Assembly (NCBI RefSeq): GCF_000586555.1
Contig: NZ_AZUC01000045.1
Span: 160,780-224,779 of the forward strand
Reading direction: 5' to 3'
Length of the DNA stretch: 64,000 bases
Source: Sporosarcina sp. D27
GTDB taxonomy: Bacteria > Bacillota > Bacilli > Bacillales_A > Planococcaceae
Shown here: positions 25,104 through 33,896 of the stretch, one piece after another
Layout: every line of letters starts with the position of its first letter
How positions within the stretch are numbered: position 1 is the stretch's first letter
The notes under the pieces: generated by a model
Told to the model about the DNA's origin: nothing
Databases searched by the model: none
Seen by the model: only the letters and a program-made list of their open reading frames with translations
Translations under genes and position numbers: made by a program

Positions 25104-26411
25104 TTAGAACGAGTTTCCATCTTTCAAAACCATTTCAATTGTGACAGGTTTCCCATCGCGATAGACTTTCATCGTCATACTATCGCCGACTTTCTTTTCG
25201 TTGTACAAGTGCTTGCGCAACGTCACCATGTCTTCAATCGGCTCTCCGTCCATTTCTACAATTGTATCATATTTTTGGACTCCTGCAGTTTGTGCTGGTG
25301 TATTGCGGAAGACTTCTGTAACCACAACCCCATTTTTAACGTCTTTGGGCAACTTCAGTACGCTCTGCTGTTGAACAGGGATGTTTCTTAAGTCAAGTAG
25401 GGATACTCCCATTGTTGGACGATTTACTTCACCTGTCTGTTCAAGTTGCTCAATTACTGGTAAGGCTAAGTTGATAGGAATCGCTAGACCAATTCCTTCT
25501 ACCGTCTCTTCTGTAATTTTCATGGAATTGATGCCAATCAGCTGGCCCGCCATATTGATAAGAGCTCCCCCTGAGTTTCCAGGGTTAATGGCCGCGTCGG
25601 TTTGGAGAACGTCCGCTTGCCAGTCAACGGCGCCATCTGAGTTAATGTCTATAGGAATCGAGCGGTCTTTACCTGAGACGACACCTACTGTGACAGAACC
25701 AGAAAAACCAAGACCTAACGGATTCCCAATCGCAATGACCGTTTCGCCACGTTTTAACGCATCAGAATCTCCGAACTCCATAGTTGACGTGATATCTTTG
25801 TCGTCAATTTCAACAACCGCAAGATCTGTCCATACGTCACTTCCAATTAACTTCCCAGCCATCTTCGTTCCATCATCAAGTGTCACTTCTAATTCTTCTG
25901 CATCTTCGACAACATGATGATTGGTCACGATATAGGCTTTCCCATTTGCTTTCTTGTACAGGACACCAGATCCTGTTCCAATTGCTTGTGGTGTGTCAGA
26001 TTGGGTCCAGAAATCTTGACCGCGTTGTAAATTTGTAATCCCAACAACTGCGTCAGTTGATTTTTCTACTACTCCTGTTAAATCACTGTTGATCTCAACA
26101 CTCACTTGCTTAGAGCTTCCCGAATCCTTTACTGTACCCGTCGTCTTGTTGTCATTATTATCCGATCCACCTACGGTAAACATGAGCAGCCAGACGAGCA
26201 GTCCACCTATTATGGCTCCTAATAATGCAGGAAAAAATCCACCTCGTCGTTTGGGTGATTCTGGAGGTGGCGGTGGCGGTGGTGTCGTATTTTGTGCTCT
26301 GTACATGGGCTCGCTCTGTGGTGTTTCATAATTCTTCTCATGTAGCGGTTCATTCTGCGGGTCAGATGACCTCGGTTGTTCCTCTTCCCGATCCCTGTTG
26401 TATTCGTCCAT
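25104..26411 (-). CDS. htrA: Membrane-anchored HtrA-like serine protease (S1C)
   Basis: A 435-residue protein: an acidic cytoplasmic N-terminus with a seven-proline run (44-50), one membrane helix (about 60-80), a trypsin-like domain and a C-terminal PDZ domain (about 335-430). The catalytic triad is His166 (TNHHVV), Asp196 (TDLAVV) and Ser280 (NPGNSGG). It degrades or refolds damaged exported proteins outside the membrane. It corresponds to B. subtilis HtrC (YyxA), located downstream of the wal operon. The ATG follows AAAGGA by nine bases. Confidence 0.92.
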   Translation of the reverse strand: MDEYNRDREEEQPRSSDPQNEPLHEKNYETPQSEPMYRAQNTTPPPPPPPESPKRRGGFFPALLGAIIGGLLVWLLMFTVGGSDNNDNKTTGTVKDSGSSKQVSVEINSDLTGVVEKSTDAVVGITNLQRGQDFWTQSDTPQAIGTGSGVLYKKANGKAYIVTNHHVVEDAEELEVTLDDGTKMAGKLIGSDVWTDLAVVEIDDKDITSTMEFGDSDALKRGETVIAIGNPLGLGFSGSVTVGVVSGKDRSIPIDINSDGAVDWQADVLQTDAAINPGNSGGALINMAGQLIGINSMKITEETVEGIGLAIPINLALPVIEQLEQTGEVNRPTMGVSLLDLRNIPVQQQSVLKLPKDVKNGVVVTEVFRNTPAQTAGVQKYDTIVEMDGEPIEDMVTLRKHLYNEKKVGDSMTMKVYRDGKPVTIEMVLKDGNSF

Positions 26412-26540
26412 GGCTCTCGTCCTTTCGATTCCATTCTCTCTTTACACTTTACCCCATTCTGATAATTTTAAAAGAAATATGGGGACTTCTATAAAAAAGA
26501 CGATGGAATGGAGTAAATCGTTCCCATTTAGCTTAGGAGG

Positions 26541-26717
26541 TTATAAAGTATGTACCGCTCGAGTTTTGTATCTATTAATTTTTGGTGACGTGTTCTCTAA
26601 GAGGGAATAATCAGGTTCAGCCTTAGAACGGGCGGGTTGAACGAGAGAACGATCGGGTTCAGTCGCGGAACGGGCGGGTCGTCGGGCTAATCGAGCGCCA
26701 AATCGTTTTCTTCCCAT
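26541..26717 (-). CDS. Hypothetical 58-residue Arg/Pro-rich ORF over a tandem repeat
   Basis: A minus-strand ATG at 26717 opens 58 codons whose middle repeats a seven-residue unit (forms of QPARSKAEPD). It has no ribosome site, and its start lies within the walJ terminator. It is probably an accident of the 21-bp repeat rather than a gene, although the lack of stops over the repeat is notable. Confidence 0.2.
   Translation of the reverse strand: MGRKRFGARLARRPARSATEPDRSLVQPARSKAEPDYSLLENTSPKINRYKTRAVHTL
26550..26588 (+). CDS. Possible 12-residue peptide ORF with strong ribosome site
   Basis: AGGAGG at 26535-26540, nine bases before an ATG, opens a 12-codon frame (MYRSSFVSINFW). It lies on the opposite strand to all neighbours. 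No promoter was assigned; it may be chance. Confidence 0.15.
   Translation: MYRSSFVSINFW
26613..26696. repeat. Degenerate 21-bp tandem repeat, four units, GC-rich
   Basis: Four adjacent 21-bp units (26613-26633, 26634-26654, 26655-26675, 26676-26696) share the pattern GGGTTCAGYCG--GAACGGGC; units 1 and 3 are closest. The block is far more GC-rich than its surroundings. The rest of the 344-bp htrA-walJ gap (26412-26755) holds the htrA promoter, not located precisely. Confidence 0.7.
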
Positions 26718-26718
26718 C

Positions 26719-26751
26719 AAAAAACCGCATCGCCTTTAGCGATACGGTTTT
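26719..26751 (-). terminator. Terminator of the walRKHIJ operon
   Basis: A 13-bp stem with one G-T pair (26721-26733 with 26739-26751) and a 5-nt loop, followed by T residues on the minus strand, four bases past the walJ stop. Confidence 0.85.
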
Positions 26752-26755
26752 CTCC

Positions 26756-27544
26756 TCAAACAGTGATTAATTCAGTTGGTTCTTCTGCATCGGTGTCATG
26801 CAAATGCACAAACTCTCCTGCTATAATGCCGCACGTTTGTAACGTCTGTTCAACGCTCATGCGGGCAAGATCTTTCATGTTATTGTCGCGGCTTAAGTGA
26901 GACAAATAAATCTGTGTCTCTTTTTGTTCGATGACATCATTCATCGCAATCGCTGCATCTTCGTTCGATACGTGACCGACATCGCTCAAAATACGTCGCT
27001 TGACACTCCATGGGTAACGCCCCATTTGGAGCATACCGACATCATGATTCGATTCAAACACAAAAGAATCCGCACTCTTAATGATCCCTTTCATGCGATC
27101 GCTCACGTATCCGGTGTCTGTAATGATCGCAAGTTTACGATCCTCTTCGTGAAACACGTAGAACATCGGATCCACAGAGTCATGGGAAACGGCGAACGAT
27201 TCAATCGAGATCGAACCGAAAGAATGGACCGTTTCCATATCGAATTGAAACCGTTGTTCAAGCGAGATGTCACCAACTAACCCATCCATTGCTTGCCATG
27301 TCTTCTGGTTCGCATAAATTGGAACGCCATGCTTTCTCGCTAAAACACCGACACCTTTAATGTGATCGCTATGCTCATGCGTGACAAAAATAGCGTTAAC
27401 GTCTTTCATAGATCGACCAATTTTCGCAAGCTGTGCTTCGATTCGTTTTGCCGTTAAGCCTGCGTCCACGAGATAGGCCCCTGAATCATTTTCTATATAA
27501 ATTGAATTACCAGTACTACCACTGGCAAGTATGCTGAATCGCAT
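26756..27544 (-). CDS. walJ: MBL-fold metallohydrolase WalJ (YycJ)
   Basis: A 262-residue metallo-beta-lactamase-fold protein with the HxHxDH motif ([10 protein letters not shown]), a second His (SHDS), Asp in ITDTG and a late His in LSHLSRDN, so a two-metal phosphodiesterase-like site. In B. subtilis YycJ is the last gene of the walRK operon and has been tied to DNA repair nuclease activity. It starts at ATG 27544 with AAGGAG eight bases upstream, 12 bases after walI. Confidence 0.92.
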   Translation of the reverse strand: MRFSILASGSTGNSIYIENDSGAYLVDAGLTAKRIEAQLAKIGRSMKDVNAIFVTHEHSDHIKGVGVLARKHGVPIYANQKTWQAMDGLVGDISLEQRFQFDMETVHSFGSISIESFAVSHDSVDPMFYVFHEEDRKLAIITDTGYVSDRMKGIIKSADSFVFESNHDVGMLQMGRYPWSVKRRILSDVGHVSNEDAAIAMNDVIEQKETQIYLSHLSRDNNMKDLARMSVEQTLQTCGIIAGEFVHLHDTDAEEPTELITV

Positions 27545-27556
27545 CGTAAAAACTCC

Positions 27557-28375
27557 TTATTCGGATTGCTCTTCCTCTTCTTCCGGATCCTTTTCAAGTT
27601 GGAACTCAATCACTTTACCTTCGTTAGCACTGAGGAAGTGGTGCTCTTTTTCCCCACTATCTAATTTTACTTGAACATCCCACGTTGGGGCAAACACTTG
27701 GGTTTCTGTTAAGCGTACAAGTGTTGAATAGCCCATTTTGACATTGGTCACTTCAGAGTTCTGTTTCAACAGACCTCGCGAAGCGAGAGATCCAATAATT
27801 TCTAGTGGCGACAGCAAGTCTTTCTTATTGAAGTTCGTAAACTTCTTCAACATGCGTTGCTCATAAGATTGAATTTTTTCATCATCATCCCACGAGACCA
27901 CAAGCATGGCGCTCGGACTATAATAGATCGGGCGTCCCTCGAATTGTTGGAAGAAGAATGCCTTCTTTTGTTCTTCCTGCACATCCCACAGTACGTATTC
28001 CGTTCCATTCAAAACGTATTGGGAAAGGAATGATTTGAAATCATCTTTCTTCGCTTCTTCAAGTGTTATTTTATCGGTTATTGTTGACCTTAAGAGGTTA
28101 TCACTCATGATGGAAGTTTTTTGACCCTTTAAATCTTTTAGTGATTCTTTGTTAAAATCAACAACATCTGCAGAAACAAATGATGCTTCTTTGTCTACAA
28201 ATGGAGGCAGCTTGTAAGTGATGTTTTCTTGCTTTAGGACATCTTCCATAGATGTTTTCCCCGCCACTTCAAGATTTTCAATATTAGCGTTCCGGTTCAA
28301 ATACAGGAAACAAAGTAATACATTCAATATCGAAAACACAATGATGAAAATTGTTTTGGTTTTACTCCAATCCAA
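27557..28375 (-). CDS. walI: Two-component system regulatory protein WalI (YycI)
   Basis: A 272-residue protein with a short cytoplasmic start, one membrane helix (about 7-25) and an extracytoplasmic YycH/YycI-type domain; it ends in an acidic EEEEE-like tail. With WalH it binds the sensor kinase WalK in the membrane and tunes its activity. Its TTG start (28375), preceded by GGAGG eight bases upstream, overlaps the end of walH by 14 bases. Confidence 0.9.
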   Translation of the reverse strand: MDWSKTKTIFIIVFSILNVLLCFLYLNRNANIENLEVAGKTSMEDVLKQENITYKLPPFVDKEASFVSADVVDFNKESLKDLKGQKTSIMSDNLLRSTITDKITLEEAKKDDFKSFLSQYVLNGTEYVLWDVQEEQKKAFFFQQFEGRPIYYSPSAMLVVSWDDDEKIQSYEQRMLKKFTNFNKKDLLSPLEIIGSLASRGLLKQNSEVTNVKMGYSTLVRLTETQVFAPTWDVQVKLDSGEKEHHFLSANEGKVIEFQLEKDPEEEEEQSE

Positions 28376-29696
28376 GAAGGCCGCCTCCCTTCCGATTTAG
28401 ATCTTCCTCATACACTTCCCAATTTCCGTTGATGTAATAGAACCAATGGGGTTCGAATTTCAAGACACCAACATCCGTATCATGAACAAGTGAATAACCA
28501 GGCTTTATTTCTTCGATTGCTGTGAAATCGAGATCGTCTGATGCTTCTAGGTGACGGGCAACCTCCGTTGCTGGAGGGAGTGTCACTTCATAACTTTTGA
28601 TAGGCGAGTTGAGTGTGAAATAAGGTCGTCTATAACTGGATACTCGGTTATCTCCCAGTATTTCCGTTATCTCTGCACTGTCCGGGCCGTCACTAAAGAC
28701 TGGTAGTCCATTGTCATGGAGCTGAAACTGAATGTAACGCGAAACTGGGTTCATGTAAGAATAGCGGTAATCATCTGTCCAGCCGCTGTGATCATTTACA
28801 AAATCAATTGCAGTTGTCATCAGTTCAGAAGGAATCGCTAATTCCTGACTTTCAGGAGGGTAGAAGAAGTTCAGAACTTTCGATTTTGTGTTTACCTTCA
28901 TCAGCGCATGATCATCACCATACTCTTCTTTATTGGAATCGACTAAATTTCTTCGGACAACATTTGGATCATTAAACAGCGCATCTTTAAACAAGGAAGG
29001 GTTGATTTCCTCTTCAATGTACGTCGAGTGGATCGCTGTAAGGGGTTCACTTGAAATCGCTAATGTCTTGGTTTTATTCACCTGGACTTCTTTAAATTGA
29101 GACAACTTTTTGCCTTTATCAATAATCGATTTTTGGAACCGTTGTGTATCCTCCATTTTCACTTTAGCTTTATAATGCGTCCTGCTAACTGTACTGACAA
29201 AGTGAACCTCGGGGAGACTGTCATCTGGATCCCAATTGACAATAAGTTTATTGAACATAACTTCAGGTACAGTTTTGTCTTCAATTTCTAGTACGTCCTT
29301 ATAGACGGAAACTGGTACTTCTCCTGGATAATAGAGGACATACTGATTTCCTTTTGTGAGTAAGTCATGCATCTCATCTTTCGTTAGATCCAGGTTCACT
29401 GCAGTAAATCCAAACACTTTCCAGCGCATCATTTCCTCAAGCACAGGTTGAATTACTGTGGTATCTGTTGTTCCATATAATTCTTCATCATTAAACTTGA
29501 ACACCCATTTGTAAGGAAGGACAATATCAGATATTGGTTTCTTATTTTGTATGCTTGTAATAGATCCATCCACTGACTGATTTTGATCAAATGGATCGAA
29601 CTGTGGGGTATACGACCAAATTGAAAACGTAAACGTAATGCTCAGAAGGACGAGTAGTAGCAGGACGACCGATTTGATTGTCTCAATATGTCTCAC
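28362..29696 (-). CDS. walH: Two-component system regulatory protein WalH (YycH)
   Basis: A 444-residue membrane-anchored protein: one N-terminal membrane helix (about 9-28) after HIETIKS, then a large extracytoplasmic YycH domain. It partners WalI to restrain or modulate WalK. The GTG at 29696 overlaps the walK stop as GTGA and has GGGGAG eight bases upstream; the GTG at 29705 overlaps that site and was not chosen. Confidence 0.9.
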   Translation of the reverse strand: MRHIETIKSVVLLLLVLLSITFTFSIWSYTPQFDPFDQNQSVDGSITSIQNKKPISDIVLPYKWVFKFNDEELYGTTDTTVIQPVLEEMMRWKVFGFTAVNLDLTKDEMHDLLTKGNQYVLYYPGEVPVSVYKDVLEIEDKTVPEVMFNKLIVNWDPDDSLPEVHFVSTVSRTHYKAKVKMEDTQRFQKSIIDKGKKLSQFKEVQVNKTKTLAISSEPLTAIHSTYIEEEINPSLFKDALFNDPNVVRRNLVDSNKEEYGDDHALMKVNTKSKVLNFFYPPESQELAIPSELMTTAIDFVNDHSGWTDDYRYSYMNPVSRYIQFQLHDNGLPVFSDGPDSAEITEILGDNRVSSYRRPYFTLNSPIKSYEVTLPPATEVARHLEASDDLDFTAIEEIKPGYSLVHDTDVGVLKFEPHWFYYINGNWEVYEEDLNRKGGGLLGLE

Positions 29697-31522
29697 ACGT
29701 CCCACTCCCCATCATCGTTTTGTTCATAAGGCAATGTGAAGAAAATCGATGTTCCTTCGCCTTCGACACTATGCGCCCAAATCTTACCGCCATGTGCACT
29801 AATCATTTCTTTCGCAATAGCAAGACCTAGACCAGTTCCCCCCATTGCACGGGAACGTGCTTTGTCTGAGCGGAAGAAACGATCAAAGATCCGATTCACG
29901 TTTGCAGCCGGGATACCAAGGCCTTCATCTGATATACTTACGCGGATCGAGTTCTCCAATACTGCAACATTGAAGCGGACAATTCCACCGTCTGGCGAAT
30001 ACTTGAGCGCATTCGAAATAATGTTATCAATTACTTGTGTCATTTTGTCTGTATCAATTTCAACAAACAGATCCACTGGTGGGACAATTCTCCGGAAGCT
30101 CACTTCTTGTGATTTGGAAAACTCGAATCGATCAATGATTGAGTTGAAGAATGTATTGAAGTCTACCCACTCTGTGTTGAGCTCGTATTCGTTACTATCC
30201 ATTCTAGAAAGTTTCAGCAAATCATTTACTAGCCGAATCATCCGTTCCGTCTCCGTTTGTGTCACATTCAAGAAGGCAGGTGCAATGTCTTCGTTTCTCC
30301 ATGCCCCTTCAGCCAGCGCCTCCAAGTAACTGCGCATCGTAGTGAGTGGCGTCCTTAGTTCGTGTGAAACGTTTGACACAAACTCACGACGTTCCATTTC
30401 AATTTTTTCTTGCTCAGTGTTATCGTGCAGAACGACTATGAGACCATTCACAAAACCTGTCTCTCGTTGAGTCACAGAAAAGGTTGCGCGTAAAATTGAC
30501 GGTTCTTCTTCCGTACTAAAGTCTAGCGGGATCGATTCACGCATCTCTATCAAATCTTCAAAGGAATACTCTTTCTCAATTCCGAGAATGGTATTAATCG
30601 GCCGGTTCAACACGAGATCACTGGTCATCCGAAGCATGCCGAGTGCCGAGTCGTTAATGAGACTCACACGGCCTTTCCGATCTGTTGAAATTACCCCGTC
30701 TGTCATATTCTCCAGCACAGATGCCAATTTCCGTCTTTCCGCCTCTGTGGTCGATTGAGACTCCAATAGCTGATTTGTTAAATGGTTGAACGCAATGGCC
30801 AGCTGCCCCATCTCATCATTTCCATAAACCCGGACTTTCCTGGAGTAATTACCTTTTGCCATCGCTTGTGCTTGCCTGCGCATGTCAGAAATAGGACGAG
30901 TGAACGTCTGTGCAATGAAAATTCCTATGATGATGGTAATCGTAAGCGAGACCGCAGCCGCTCCTGCAAGGATTCGATTGATTTCGTCGATCTGCTTAAA
31001 GACTTTCTCAATGTTTGACTCCACGTAGAGTGCTCCAATGACTTCACTGCCGTTCATAATCGGAGACGTCCGCTTTTGCACTCTTTTATTGGTTTCTTTA
31101 TTGAAGTTAATAACACTTTGAGGACTTTCAGAGACAATGGCCCTTTTGACGATATCATCGGTGGATTTCTGTCCAACCATCGTTTTCTGATGATCCAGTA
31201 TAGAGGACGATAAAATACGATATTTCGAATCGATTACTCGTACTTCAATAATATCATCCGAACTAAAACCTAAAAGGACGGTCCGCAAACTCGTTTCGAG
31301 TGACGGATCGTCCGAGGTTCGTTCTTTCAGCATTTCTTCACGTACGCTAAATTCAACGAGGTTAATACGATCTTTAATCGAGTTTGTGAAGTTATCTTTT
31401 AAGGTTTCTTCCAACTGCTGTGAAAAGTACAGGCCGATAATCTGCAAGGCAAGTAAGATAAGCATGACGTAAATCAACACAAACTTAACATGAATGGAAT
31501 TGAAGATCCCCACTTTTCTCAT
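29693..31522 (-). CDS. walK: Sensor histidine kinase WalK (YycG)
   Basis: A 609-residue kinase of the essential cell-wall two-component system. Two membrane helices (about 15-35 and 165-185) flank an extracellular sensor domain; a HAMP domain, a PAS domain, the phospho-acceptor motif SHELRTPLTTM and a HATPase domain with N box (DNIISNALKYSP) and G boxes (DEGLGIP, GGTGLGLAI) follow. The ATG at 31522 has AGGAG seven bases upstream and lies four bases past the walR stop. Confidence 0.95.
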   Translation of the reverse strand: MRKVGIFNSIHVKFVLIYVMLILLALQIIGLYFSQQLEETLKDNFTNSIKDRINLVEFSVREEMLKERTSDDPSLETSLRTVLLGFSSDDIIEVRVIDSKYRILSSSILDHQKTMVGQKSTDDIVKRAIVSESPQSVINFNKETNKRVQKRTSPIMNGSEVIGALYVESNIEKVFKQIDEINRILAGAAAVSLTITIIIGIFIAQTFTRPISDMRRQAQAMAKGNYSRKVRVYGNDEMGQLAIAFNHLTNQLLESQSTTEAERRKLASVLENMTDGVISTDRKGRVSLINDSALGMLRMTSDLVLNRPINTILGIEKEYSFEDLIEMRESIPLDFSTEEEPSILRATFSVTQRETGFVNGLIVVLHDNTEQEKIEMERREFVSNVSHELRTPLTTMRSYLEALAEGAWRNEDIAPAFLNVTQTETERMIRLVNDLLKLSRMDSNEYELNTEWVDFNTFFNSIIDRFEFSKSQEVSFRRIVPPVDLFVEIDTDKMTQVIDNIISNALKYSPDGGIVRFNVAVLENSIRVSISDEGLGIPAANVNRIFDRFFRSDKARSRAMGGTGLGLAIAKEMISAHGGKIWAHSVEGEGTSIFFTLPYEQNDDGEWDV

Positions 31523-31526
31523 TTGG

Positions 31527-32237
31527 TTACTCCTGTTCCGGATCTCGCAAGTAGTAGCCAACGCCACGGCGTGTCACAATCCATGTTGGGTGACTTGGTG
31601 TATCTTCGATCTTCTCTCGAAGTCTTCGAATGGTAACATCTACTGTTCGGACATCGCCGAAGTAGTCATAACCCCATACCGTTTGCAACAGGTGCTCACG
31701 TGTCATCACTTGTCCAATATGATTGGCTAAGTAATGCAACAGTTCAAACTCACGATGGGTAAGTTCGATTGTTTCCCCTCGCTTTTGTGCAAGATACGCA
31801 TCCGGCTGGATGACAAGACTGCCGACAGCAATATCATTTGTAGCTTCTTCCGCGTCCTCAGCTGCAGCCTTTTGGTGTCTCCGCAAGTTCGCTTTGACGC
31901 GAGCAATTAGCTCTCTCGTTCCAAATGGTTTCGTGACATAATCATCTGCACCGAGCTCCAATCCAAGAACTTTATCGATTTCAGAGTCTTTTGCTGTTAG
32001 CATGATAATTGGAAAGTCATACTTTTTACGAACTTCACGACATACTTCCATCCCGTCTTGTTTTGGTAACATGATGTCGAGCAACATGATATCTGGCTGG
32101 ACCTCTTCTACTTTCGCCAGTGCCTCATCTCCGTCATAAGCTGTATAGACGGTAAAGCCTTCTTTTTTCAAATTGAATTCTAATATATCCGCAATGGGTT
32201 TCTCGTCATCTACAACGAGTATTGTTTTGTTTTGCAT
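31527..32237 (-). CDS. walR: Response regulator WalR (YycF)
   Basis: A 236-residue OmpR-type regulator. The receiver domain has the acidic pair Asp10/Asp11, phospho-acceptor Asp54 and Lys103; the C-terminal winged helix ends with [14 protein letters not shown] and [10 protein letters not shown]. It controls autolysin and wall-metabolism genes. The ATG at 32237 starts the receiver fold exactly and has GGAAAGGG upstream; the frame extends 32 codons further into the leader. It heads the walRKHIJ operon. Confidence 0.95.
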   Translation of the reverse strand: MQNKTILVVDDEKPIADILEFNLKKEGFTVYTAYDGDEALAKVEEVQPDIMLLDIMLPKQDGMEVCREVRKKYDFPIIMLTAKDSEIDKVLGLELGADDYVTKPFGTRELIARVKANLRRHQKAAAEDAEEATNDIAVGSLVIQPDAYLAQKRGETIELTHREFELLHYLANHIGQVMTREHLLQTVWGYDYFGDVRTVDVTIRRLREKIEDTPSHPTWIVTRRGVGYYLRDPEQE

Positions 32238-32371
32238 GAGTTCTACCCTTTCCGGCCGAGTCGGCACATTTACTTGGTATCCTTTTACTCTACCATTCTT
32301 CATGCATTTTCGCACGTTCCAATCGTTTCCCAAACTGCTTAGGAAGAGCCTTTATTCTACGTTGTCAATTT

Positions 32372-32385
32372 ATTTCCCGGGGAAT
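32372..32385. promoter_or_regulatory. Noc-binding-site-like palindrome upstream of walR
   Basis: ATTTCCCGGGGAAT differs by one base from the Noc site ATTTCCCGGGAAAT. It lies four bases from a TTGACA (minus strand, 32363-32368) that could be the walR -35 box, though no good -10 partner was found. Confidence 0.4.
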
Positions 32386-32415
32386 ATTTCCCGACTTTTG
32401 TCGAAATTCCCCGTA

Positions 32416-32469
32416 AGTAAAAAACGCTTCCCCACTCCGCCAAATAGGCAGAAACTGAGGAAGCGTTTT
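32416..32469 (-). terminator. Terminator of purA
   Basis: An 11-bp stem (32421-32431 with 32459-32469) around an imperfectly paired loop, with T residues following on the minus strand; it lies 12 bases past the purA stop. Confidence 0.78.
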
Positions 32470-32480
32470 ATAAGTTTAAG

Positions 32481-33770
32481 TTATGCACGCCAAACGCTTT
32501 TTACAACGTTTGTTTGTGTACGATCCGGACCTACTGAGAAGATGGAAATTGTTACGTCTGTGAGCTGCGCAATACGCTCTAAATAGTGACGCGCGTTGGC
32601 TGGTAGCTCATCGAGTGATTTACATTTTGTTATGTCCTCTGTCCAGCCTGGTAGTTCTTCATAGATTGGTTTACATTCAGCTAGCATCCGCAAGTTTGCA
32701 GGATACTCTGTAATTGTTTCACCTTTGTACTCATAAGCCGTACAGATTTTAACTGTATCCAAACCTGTCAATACATCAATTGAGTTTACCGATAGATCTG
32801 TCAATCCACTAACACGACGCGCGTGACGAACGACAACACTATCAAACCAACCGATTCGACGTGGACGACCTGTTGTTGTACCAAATTCTTTACCGACTGT
32901 ACGGATCTGATCGCCAACTTCATCAAATAGTTCAGTTGGGAAAGGACCGTCACCAACACGAGACGTATAGGCTTTACATACACCAACGACGTGATCAATC
33001 TTAGTAGGGCCGACACCAGAACCAATTGTTACGCCACCCGCAACTGGGTTGGATGATGTGACAAATGGATAAGTTCCTTGGTCGATATCGAGCATAACAC
33101 CTTGTGCACCTTCAAAAAGGACACGACGTGCTTGGTCAAGTGAATCATTTAACACTTTAGATGTATCTGTAACATACTTCGAAAGTTCTTGACCGTAACC
33201 GTAGTACTCTTCTAAGATGTCTTCAATATTGAATCCTTCTGTATCGTACATCTTTTCAAACAGGCGGTTCTTTTCTTTCAGGTTCATGCGTAACTTCATC
33301 TCAAATACTTCGTGGTCAAGCAAGTCTGCTATACGGATTCCGATTCTTGCAGCCTTGTCCATGTAAGCTGGACCAATTCCTTTACCCGTTGTTCCGATCT
33401 TGTTTTCCCCGCGGCTCTCTTCTTCCACAAGGTCTTGCTTCAAGTGGTAAGGTAAAATGACATGTGCACGATTAGAAATACGTAAGTTGTCTGTGTTAAC
33501 GCCTCGGTCTTGAAGGCCTTTCAATTCGCCGACGAGTGCTTTTGGATCGACAACCATGCCGTTCCCAATAACAGACGTCTTCTCTTTGTAAAAAATGCCG
33601 GATGGCACGAGGTGAAGTTTGTATGTTTCCCCGCCGAAGATAATCGTATGACCCGCGTTATTCCCGCCTTGGTATCGAGCTATTACTTCTGCATTTTCTG
33701 AAAGGAAATCTGTAATCTTCCCTTTCCCTTCGTCTCCCCACTGTGTTCCAACAACTACTACTGATGGCAT
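32481..33770 (-). CDS. purA: Adenylosuccinate synthetase
   Basis: A 429-residue enzyme that joins IMP and aspartate using GTP, the first step from IMP to AMP. The N-terminal GTP loop [11 protein letters not shown], the IMP-site region NNAGHTI and [13 protein letters not shown] are all present and the length is normal. The ATG at 33770 has GGAGGTG six bases upstream; the frame runs 12 codons further. It is a single-gene unit with its own promoter and terminator. Confidence 0.96.
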   Translation of the reverse strand: MPSVVVVGTQWGDEGKGKITDFLSENAEVIARYQGGNNAGHTIIFGGETYKLHLVPSGIFYKEKTSVIGNGMVVDPKALVGELKGLQDRGVNTDNLRISNRAHVILPYHLKQDLVEEESRGENKIGTTGKGIGPAYMDKAARIGIRIADLLDHEVFEMKLRMNLKEKNRLFEKMYDTEGFNIEDILEEYYGYGQELSKYVTDTSKVLNDSLDQARRVLFEGAQGVMLDIDQGTYPFVTSSNPVAGGVTIGSGVGPTKIDHVVGVCKAYTSRVGDGPFPTELFDEVGDQIRTVGKEFGTTTGRPRRIGWFDSVVVRHARRVSGLTDLSVNSIDVLTGLDTVKICTAYEYKGETITEYPANLRMLAECKPIYEELPGWTEDITKCKSLDELPANARHYLERIAQLTDVTISIFSVGPDRTQTNVVKSVWRA

Positions 33771-33819
33771 TATCAGCACCTCCGTTGGATGCATAAGCAT
33801 CCTCATTCAAACAGCTATT

Positions 33820-33848
33820 ATTGTAACAAGCTTGGTGTACCGCGTCAA
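33820..33848 (-). promoter_or_regulatory. purA promoter (SigA-type)
   Basis: On the minus strand TTGACG, a 17-base spacer and TACAAT, ending about 50 bases before the purA start. The -35 box touches the dnaC terminator. Confidence 0.75.
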
Positions 33849-33896
33849 TAAAAAACACGAACGTTAGAGAACTACTATTCTCTTACATTCGTGTTT
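33848..33896 (-). terminator. Terminator of the gdpP-rplI-dnaC operon
   Basis: A 19-bp stem with two mismatches (33853-33871 with 33878-33896), 6-nt loop, and a T-rich tail on the minus strand. It overlaps the dnaC stop codon. Confidence 0.82.

Noticed and set aside
29736..30329. 197-codon plus-strand frame
   Set aside because: Fully antisense to the kinase domain of walK; no ribosome site; its translation is Ser/Arg/Pro-rich as expected from a reversed coding strand.
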